Part shown: one piece after another, positions 41,053 to 45,125 of the stretch
How the letters are laid out: every line of letters begins with the position of its first letter
How positions within the stretch are numbered: the stretch's first letter is position 1
DNA from: Bordetella parapertussis
GTDB taxonomy: Bacteria > Pseudomonadota > Gammaproteobacteria > Burkholderiales > Burkholderiaceae_B
Assembly (NCBI GenBank): GCA_945865935.1
Contig: CAMBFI010000020.1
Coordinates: 1-45,125 of the forward strand
DNA length: 45,125 nucleotides
Direction: 5' to 3'
Position numbers and translations under genes: made by a program
Notes under the pieces: model-generated
What the model was told of the DNA's origin: nothing
The model's input: the letters and a program-made list of their open reading frames with translations, nothing else
Databases searched by the model: none

Positions 41053-41943
41053 TTACGTACGATGCATCCGCTGTTTTACCCATGCAGGCCATGTGGTTTG
41101 ATTGACAAGTACCACGCCAAACATCGTGATCAAAATACCAAGCAAAATAGGAGGTGTGAGCGTTTCATCAAACAAAAACCATGCCATCAGTGCTGTGCTG
41201 GGCGGCACCAGATACATCATGCTGCTGACTTTCGTGGCGTCCCCCTTACGCAGCAGAATAAACCAAAGGCTCATCGCGCCAATCGAAATCGGGAGGATGC
41301 CCCACAGCATAGCGCCGATCATTGGTGTGGTCCATTGCACTTCGCGCGTTTCGAACAAGAGCATCATGATGACGCTTAACACCAAACTGATCGAGAACTG
41401 AATCACCGAACCCGTTCGTAAGTCAAAGGAGGGGCAGTAGCGCTTTTGATACAAGGTACCAAAGGTGATGGACAGCATGGCCGCAAATGCGAGTAATGTA
41501 CTGATCAGTGATAAGCCGTCAAGATGCAGCTTGGCATACAGCACAAGCGACACACCGGTTAGCCCGAGCAACAAGCCGAACCATTGCCGTGGCGTCACCC
41601 GCTCAGCCACGAAAGAGGCAAAGACAGCGGTTAAGATGGGCTGCAAACCGATGATCAGTGCAGCCAGCCCCGCTGGCATTCCTTGTTTGACTGCAGCCCA
41701 GACGCCGCCAAGATAGCCAAACTGAAACAACGCACCCGCCACAGCGATATGCACGATTTGCCTGCCACGCGGCCATGGTGCTTTGAGCCACAACACAACA
41801 GGGATCATGCACAACAAGACACCGGCAAACCGGATAGCCAGAAACGTCATCGGCTCTGAATAGGGCATGCCATAGCGCGCAATGATGAAGCCCGTGCTCC
41901 AGATGACGATAAAGATTGGAGCAAACCACTGAGTAATTGTCAT
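41053..41943 (-). CDS. DMT-family transporter (EamA domains)
   Basis: This 296-residue protein has ten hydrophobic helices in two EamA repeats. The first ends around GLAALIIGLQPILTAVFA near residue 105, the second around MYLVPPSTALMAWFLFDETLTPPILLGILITMFGVVL near 262. Such transporters export metabolites or amino acids; the substrate is not predictable. PxxxxLxAxxxxxE-type ends of each repeat are present, so both halves are intact. It diverges from the MFS gene with 60 bases between starts and is followed by the queuosine-precursor transporter. No adjacent regulator suggests a signal. Confidence 0.88.
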   Translation of the reverse strand: MTITQWFAPIFIVIWSTGFIIARYGMPYSEPMTFLAIRFAGVLLCMIPVVLWLKAPWPRGRQIVHIAVAGALFQFGYLGGVWAAVKQGMPAGLAALIIGLQPILTAVFASFVAERVTPRQWFGLLLGLTGVSLVLYAKLHLDGLSLISTLLAFAAMLSITFGTLYQKRYCPSFDLRTGSVIQFSISLVLSVIMMLLFETREVQWTTPMIGAMLWGILPISIGAMSLWFILLRKGDATKVSSMMYLVPPSTALMAWFLFDETLTPPILLGILITMFGVVLVNQTTWPAWVKQRMHRT

Positions 41944-42003
41944 GCCCGACAGTGTAGAACGGTTTGCGTCTGCGTGTTACGCTGACGCCACTCTGGATGG
42001 CTT

Positions 42004-43254
42004 ATGAATAACAATATCCCCGCACCTGCGGAACTGATTGACTCCCGGTACGCGTTTCGGCGGCTAGTGATTGCGTTGTGCGCGATGCTGATGGGCAGCA
42101 GTTGCATGTTCGCCGTGGCGGTTGTCCTGCCTGAAGTGCAGGCCGAGTTTGGTGTCAGCCGGTCCGAGGCCTCTCTGCCTTACACACTCATGATGATCGG
42201 GTTCGGGGTCGGTGGCGTGTATATGGGCCGAATCGTCGATCGCTGGGGCGTGACGGTCTCTTTGCTGATTGGGTCAGCAGGCATTTTGATTGGATTCGTC
42301 TGGGCAGGCATGAGCGACAGTATTTGGGGATTCGCTCTGGCCCATGGACTATTTTTGGGCTTGTTGGGTACCTCGGCAACGTTCGCGCCACTGGTTGCTG
42401 ACACATCGCTTTGGTGGAATAGACGACGCGGCATCGCCGTTGCCGTCTGCGCAAGTGGTAACTACCTTGCTGGTGCGATCTGGCCACACATTGCGCAGTG
42501 GGGTGTCACAACGTCGGGTTGGCGCCAGACTTATATTGTGATGGGGATTGTTTGTAGCATCGGCATGGCGCTATTTGCATTATTCCTGCGCCGCCGCCCT
42601 CCGCTAAATCAAGTCAGCGTTCCCACAAATGGCCGCCCGTCAAGTGTTTCGGAAACCCCCTTTGGGCTAACAACAAACAGAGCGCAGACACTTCTGATTG
42701 TGGCGGGGCTTGCTTGTTGTGTGGCGATGTCCATGCCACAGGTGCATATCGTCGCCTATTGTGTCGACTTGGGATTTGGTCCCGCTCGTGGAGCAGAGAT
42801 GCTTTCCTTGATGCTAGCGTGCGGAGTAGTCAGCCGTTTGATCTCTGGCGTGATTTGCGATCGCATCGGCGGCATCAAGACACTTTTGTTGGGCTCGGCC
42901 TTACAAGGCATTGCCTTGTTGATGTTCCTGCCATTCGATGGGCTCGTATCCCTTTATCTGATTTCTGCGATGTTTGGTTTGTTTCAAGGCGGAATTGTGC
43001 CGTCCTATGCCATCATTATTCGTGAACATTTCCCTGCGGCAGAAACGGGCCGACGGGTGGGCGCCGTCATCATGGCGACGATGTTAGGGATGGCGTTGGG
43101 GGGCTGGATGTCGGGCAAAATCTTTGACTTGACGGGTTCTTATCAGGCTGCGGTGATGAATGGAATTTTGTGGAACTTACTCAATCTATCCATCGCAACC
43201 TGGCTATTTCTCCGGGTTCGCCGCATGAGTCGCGCTGCTGCAACGACCCCTTAA
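42004..43254 (+). CDS. MFS transporter, monocarboxylate/oxalate-formate type
   Basis: This 416-residue protein has twelve hydrophobic segments in two halves separated by a polar loop near residues 195-225. The MFS motif A equivalent is GVYMGRIVDRWGV near residue 76, repeated as SGVICDRIGG near 282. A Trp-containing WWNRRRGIAVAVCASGNYLAG near 138 is typical of the monocarboxylate porter and oxalate:formate antiporter groups. The substrate is likely a small organic anion, not proven. GGATGG lies three to four bases before the ATG. It diverges from the DMT gene and converges on the carbonic anhydrase gene with 15 bases between stops. Confidence 0.87.
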   Translation: MNNNIPAPAELIDSRYAFRRLVIALCAMLMGSSCMFAVAVVLPEVQAEFGVSRSEASLPYTLMMIGFGVGGVYMGRIVDRWGVTVSLLIGSAGILIGFVWAGMSDSIWGFALAHGLFLGLLGTSATFAPLVADTSLWWNRRRGIAVAVCASGNYLAGAIWPHIAQWGVTTSGWRQTYIVMGIVCSIGMALFALFLRRRPPLNQVSVPTNGRPSSVSETPFGLTTNRAQTLLIVAGLACCVAMSMPQVHIVAYCVDLGFGPARGAEMLSLMLACGVVSRLISGVICDRIGGIKTLLLGSALQGIALLMFLPFDGLVSLYLISAMFGLFQGGIVPSYAIIIREHFPAAETGRRVGAVIMATMLGMALGGWMSGKIFDLTGSYQAAVMNGILWNLLNLSIATWLFLRVRRMSRAAATTP

Positions 43255-43269
43255 GTGCTCTGAACTTAA

Positions 43270-43935
43270 CTACGAAAAACGGTTGTCCACTACAGAGCGA
43301 TAGCGTTGTTCTAGCTCATCAGCCGACGCGATACTGATACCCAGATCTTGCACGAGACCGTTATTTAGGCCGTATACCCAACCATGGACAGTGACGGGTT
43401 GTCCACGTGACCATGCGTCTTGAACGCTTGTGGTTTGACAGACGTTGACGACTTGCTCGATCACGTTGAGCTCGCACAGACGGTCCATACGTTCTGTGCG
43501 CTGTACAAGTTTCCCCATGTAAGTGCCATGCTTATCGTGCACGTCCTTGATGTGGCGAATCCAGTTGTCCGCAAGACCCACGCGTATGTTTTCAAGGGCA
43601 GCCCGCACACCGGCGCAGCCGTAATGACCCACGACAATGATGTGTTTGACTTTTATTTGGTCGATCGCGAATTGAATCACCGACAGCGCATTGAGATCGG
43701 TATGCACCACCACGTTCGCGATGTTTCGGTGTACGAAGACTTCACCCGGAGCAAGACCCGTAATCTGATTGGCTGGAACGCGGGAATCGGAGCAACCAAT
43801 CCACAGGTACTCTGGCGCTTGCTGATTGGCAAGTCGATTAAAGAATTCTGGATCGTTATTTTTTATGGAGGCGACCCACTCTTTGTTCTGCTCAAAGAGA
43901 TTGACCAGTTTGTGAGGGTTGTTTGACTTAATCAT
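43270..43935 (-). CDS. can: Beta-class carbonic anhydrase
   Basis: This 221-residue zinc enzyme interconverts carbon dioxide and bicarbonate. The zinc ligands are C48 in IGCSDSR, with D50 and R52 forming the catalytic dyad, and H104 and C107 in GHYGC. The sequence from NKEWVASIKNNDPEFF onwards fits the Can subgroup of E. coli, and the length is normal. ATG 43935 has no strong ribosome site. It lies downstream of the lipoprotein gene on the same strand, 42 bases away. Bicarbonate made here supports carboxylases in general; there is no sign of a local carboxylase or carboxysome gene. Confidence 0.95.
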   Translation of the reverse strand: MIKSNNPHKLVNLFEQNKEWVASIKNNDPEFFNRLANQQAPEYLWIGCSDSRVPANQITGLAPGEVFVHRNIANVVVHTDLNALSVIQFAIDQIKVKHIIVVGHYGCAGVRAALENIRVGLADNWIRHIKDVHDKHGTYMGKLVQRTERMDRLCELNVIEQVVNVCQTTSVQDAWSRGQPVTVHGWVYGLNNGLVQDLGISIASADELEQRYRSVVDNRFS

Positions 43936-43977
43936 GAGTGATGTAGTGATAAGGGTTTTTAGATGCTCGTGCCGACA

Positions 43978-44466
43978 CTATTGTTTGGCACCTGAGAGCA
44001 TTAAGATTTCTTGAACCATTGCAAAAGAGTTGTCGTCAAGCAGATTGACCTCATCGGTTCGGTAGCCTCCGTCGGGCATCACACCGAGGGGTGCTTGAAA
44101 CTGGACCAGTGCGCTACCCAACACCAAGACATCTTTGCCACTTGACGTGAGCGTGAAACGAACTAAGTCTTTTGGATGCCTAGCAAAATCACTGTTGACC
44201 GCAGCTTCAACGACTTGCTCCCTGAGCACATCGGTTTTATAGCGAACGCAAACAATCTCGTCGCCCGCAGGTTGAATATGAAGTTGTTTGGTTGAACACG
44301 CACCCATAATCGCGTTTTTGACTGTGACGATCGAACTGCCCGCAAATATCGCTTCACCTACTCTGGAGGCCTTGGGTTTTGGCGGCGCCGCAGGCTTGTC
44401 GGTGCTGCAGGCTGCGAGCGTCATGAGCGCTGTGAAACTAAAGACGAGTTGAAGCGGACGAAGCAT
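43978..44466 (-). CDS. Putative lipoprotein of unknown function
   Basis: This 162-residue protein starts with a lipoprotein signal peptide; the lipobox is TLAA-C20, followed by a Pro/Lys-rich linker (residues 23-35). The remaining part (about 36-162) has alternating beta-like segments and two further cysteines, one near 57 in MGACST and one near 73 in EIVCVRY, that could form a disulfide in the periplasm. No family is recognised. AGAGG lies five or six bases before ATG 44466, which supports the start. It sits between the SDR gene and can on the minus strand; the gap to can is 42 bases, so cotranscription is possible but a shared role is not evident. Confidence 0.75.
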   Translation of the reverse strand: MLRPLQLVFSFTALMTLAACSTDKPAAPPKPKASRVGEAIFAGSSIVTVKNAIMGACSTKQLHIQPAGDEIVCVRYKTDVLREQVVEAAVNSDFARHPKDLVRFTLTSSGKDVLVLGSALVQFQAPLGVMPDGGYRTDEVNLLDDNSFAMVQEILMLSGAKQ

Positions 44467-44561
44467 AAAGACCTCTAAGGCGAACCAAGCGGATGGACTG
44501 TGGCAAGCGTTACGCCATCACCTCGCCATCATTAACATCCAGTGTAATCCCTGTGACGAAC

Positions 44562-45125
44562 TTATTTTTGTGAAAGGCTTTGACCGCCGTCTACGACAAT
44601 GGTTTGGCCCGTGACCCAGGAGGCGAGGTCGCTGGATAAGAATGCGGCGACGCGACCGATTTCCTCTGGTGTACCGAAACGACCTGAGGGAATGCGAGCC
44701 AGTGTGCGATCGTAGAGCTTAGTATTTTCGCGCTTGGCGTTGTCCCACGTGCCACCTTCGAAGAAGATGGACCCCGGTGCAATGCAATTGACGCGAATTT
44801 TCTTCGAGGCATAGGTAAGCGCTTGCGTCTGTGTGTATTCCATCACTGCCGCTTTAATTGCACCGTAGGGCGGTGTGCGCACGCTAGCACCGAGCCCGGA
44901 GATCGAAGAAATGTGGATGATGCTGCCCCCTTCTTTCTCTAAAAAAGGAATCGCAGCATGACAGGCGCGCACCAGCGCCATCAGATCGATCTGCACACTC
45001 GCGGCCCAGCCTGCTTCGTCATCCGTTCGGCCGAAGCCAGAGGCGTTATTGACCAAGATATCGATGCCACCAAGTTGTTGTGCTGTGTGTTCAACCCAGC
45101 TTTTGATGGCAGCAGCATCCGCGAG
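44562..45125 (-). CDS. Short-chain dehydrogenase/reductase, 5' end beyond the window
   Basis: This SDR oxidoreductase is cut by the window edge; 187 residues remain and the N-terminal NAD(P)-binding glycine motif is missing. The frame is open through 45125, so a start near 45056 would be an artefact inside the ILVNNASG motif. Visible are NNASG, the catalytic Ser in IIHISSISGLG, Tyr and Lys in YGAIK (the YxxxK pair), the post-catalytic IAPGSIFFEG and the C-terminal GQTIVVDGGQSLS. It reduces a ketone or oxidises an alcohol, with no substrate evident; the 3-oxoacyl reductase or catabolic types are both possible. The stop at 44562 leaves a 95-base gap to the lipoprotein gene. Confidence 0.88.
   Translation of the reverse strand, partial: LADAAAIKSWVEHTAQQLGGIDILVNNASGFGRTDDEAGWAASVQIDLMALVRACHAAIPFLEKEGGSIIHISSISGLGASVRTPPYGAIKAAVMEYTQTQALTYASKKIRVNCIAPGSIFFEGGTWDNAKRENTKLYDRTLARIPSGRFGTPEEIGRVAAFLSSDLASWVTGQTIVVDGGQSLSQK

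Overview
The window is a dense bacterial chromosome segment of about 45 kb with no phage, transposon, CRISPR array, rRNA or tRNA that I could recognise. Gene content and order point to a betaproteobacterium of the order Burkholderiales, most like the Alcaligenaceae (Bordetella/Achromobacter relatives). The evidence is the order dapF-DUF484-xerC, hslVU next to dksA, the order rpe-gph-trpE, an ahcY gene with an SAH riboswitch followed by a small holin-family protein and metF, and protein sequences that resemble Bordetella homologues. The genus is an inference; no search could be run.

Layout. 0.1-5.1 kb: a zinc-ribbon membrane protein, then on the minus strand a cobalamin adenosyltransferase, HslU/HslV, a DksA that has lost three of its four zinc cysteines, and a His-rich CobW-type metallochaperone. 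5.3-7.9 kb (minus): xerC, DUF484, dapF. 8.0-9.6 kb (plus): a SAM-II-type riboswitch with a plausible translational switch, metK and a DUF1289 protein, closed by a strong bidirectional terminator. 9.6-12.1 kb: a beta-hydroxyacid dehydrogenase and a carboxymuconolactone decarboxylase with a lysine-rich tail, divergent from a lactonase-type metallo-beta-lactamase-fold enzyme. 12.2-15.1 kb (plus): SAH riboswitch, ahcY, holin-family protein, metF. 15.1-23.5 kb: folate salvage, cell wall, tRNA maturation, a putative methyltransferase, an RhlE-like helicase with a long structured leader, Ung and a HIT protein. 23.5-30.0 kb (minus): trpC, trpD, trpG, trpE, gph and rpe. The trp genes are interrupted by a plus-strand cysteine hydrolase, and trpE is preceded by a complete ribosome-mediated attenuator. 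30.0-35.8 kb (plus): apaG, mltA, a UbiH-type hydroxylase, dsbC, a D-2-hydroxyacid dehydrogenase and an AI-2E-type permease. 35.7-45.1 kb: an orphan FixJ-like response regulator, PhoD phosphatase, a tiny membrane protein, YqhA, LldD, a queuosine-precursor transporter, two further transporters, carbonic anhydrase, a lipoprotein and a truncated SDR gene at the edge.

The clearest theme is the methyl cycle. MetK makes SAM, AhcY removes SAH and MetF supplies the methyl group, all within 7 kb, and the two outer steps are read by two different riboswitch classes: SAM before metK (expected OFF) and SAH before ahcY (expected ON). The second theme is tryptophan. A short peptide with the run Trp-Arg-Trp-Trp lies before a terminator 44 nt upstream of trpE, with mutually exclusive helices that I could trace by hand. 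I consider the metK leader (aptamer plus an anti-Shine-Dalgarno cascade) and the trp leader the most rewarding non-coding structures here. No clearly new multi-gene defence or mobile system was found.
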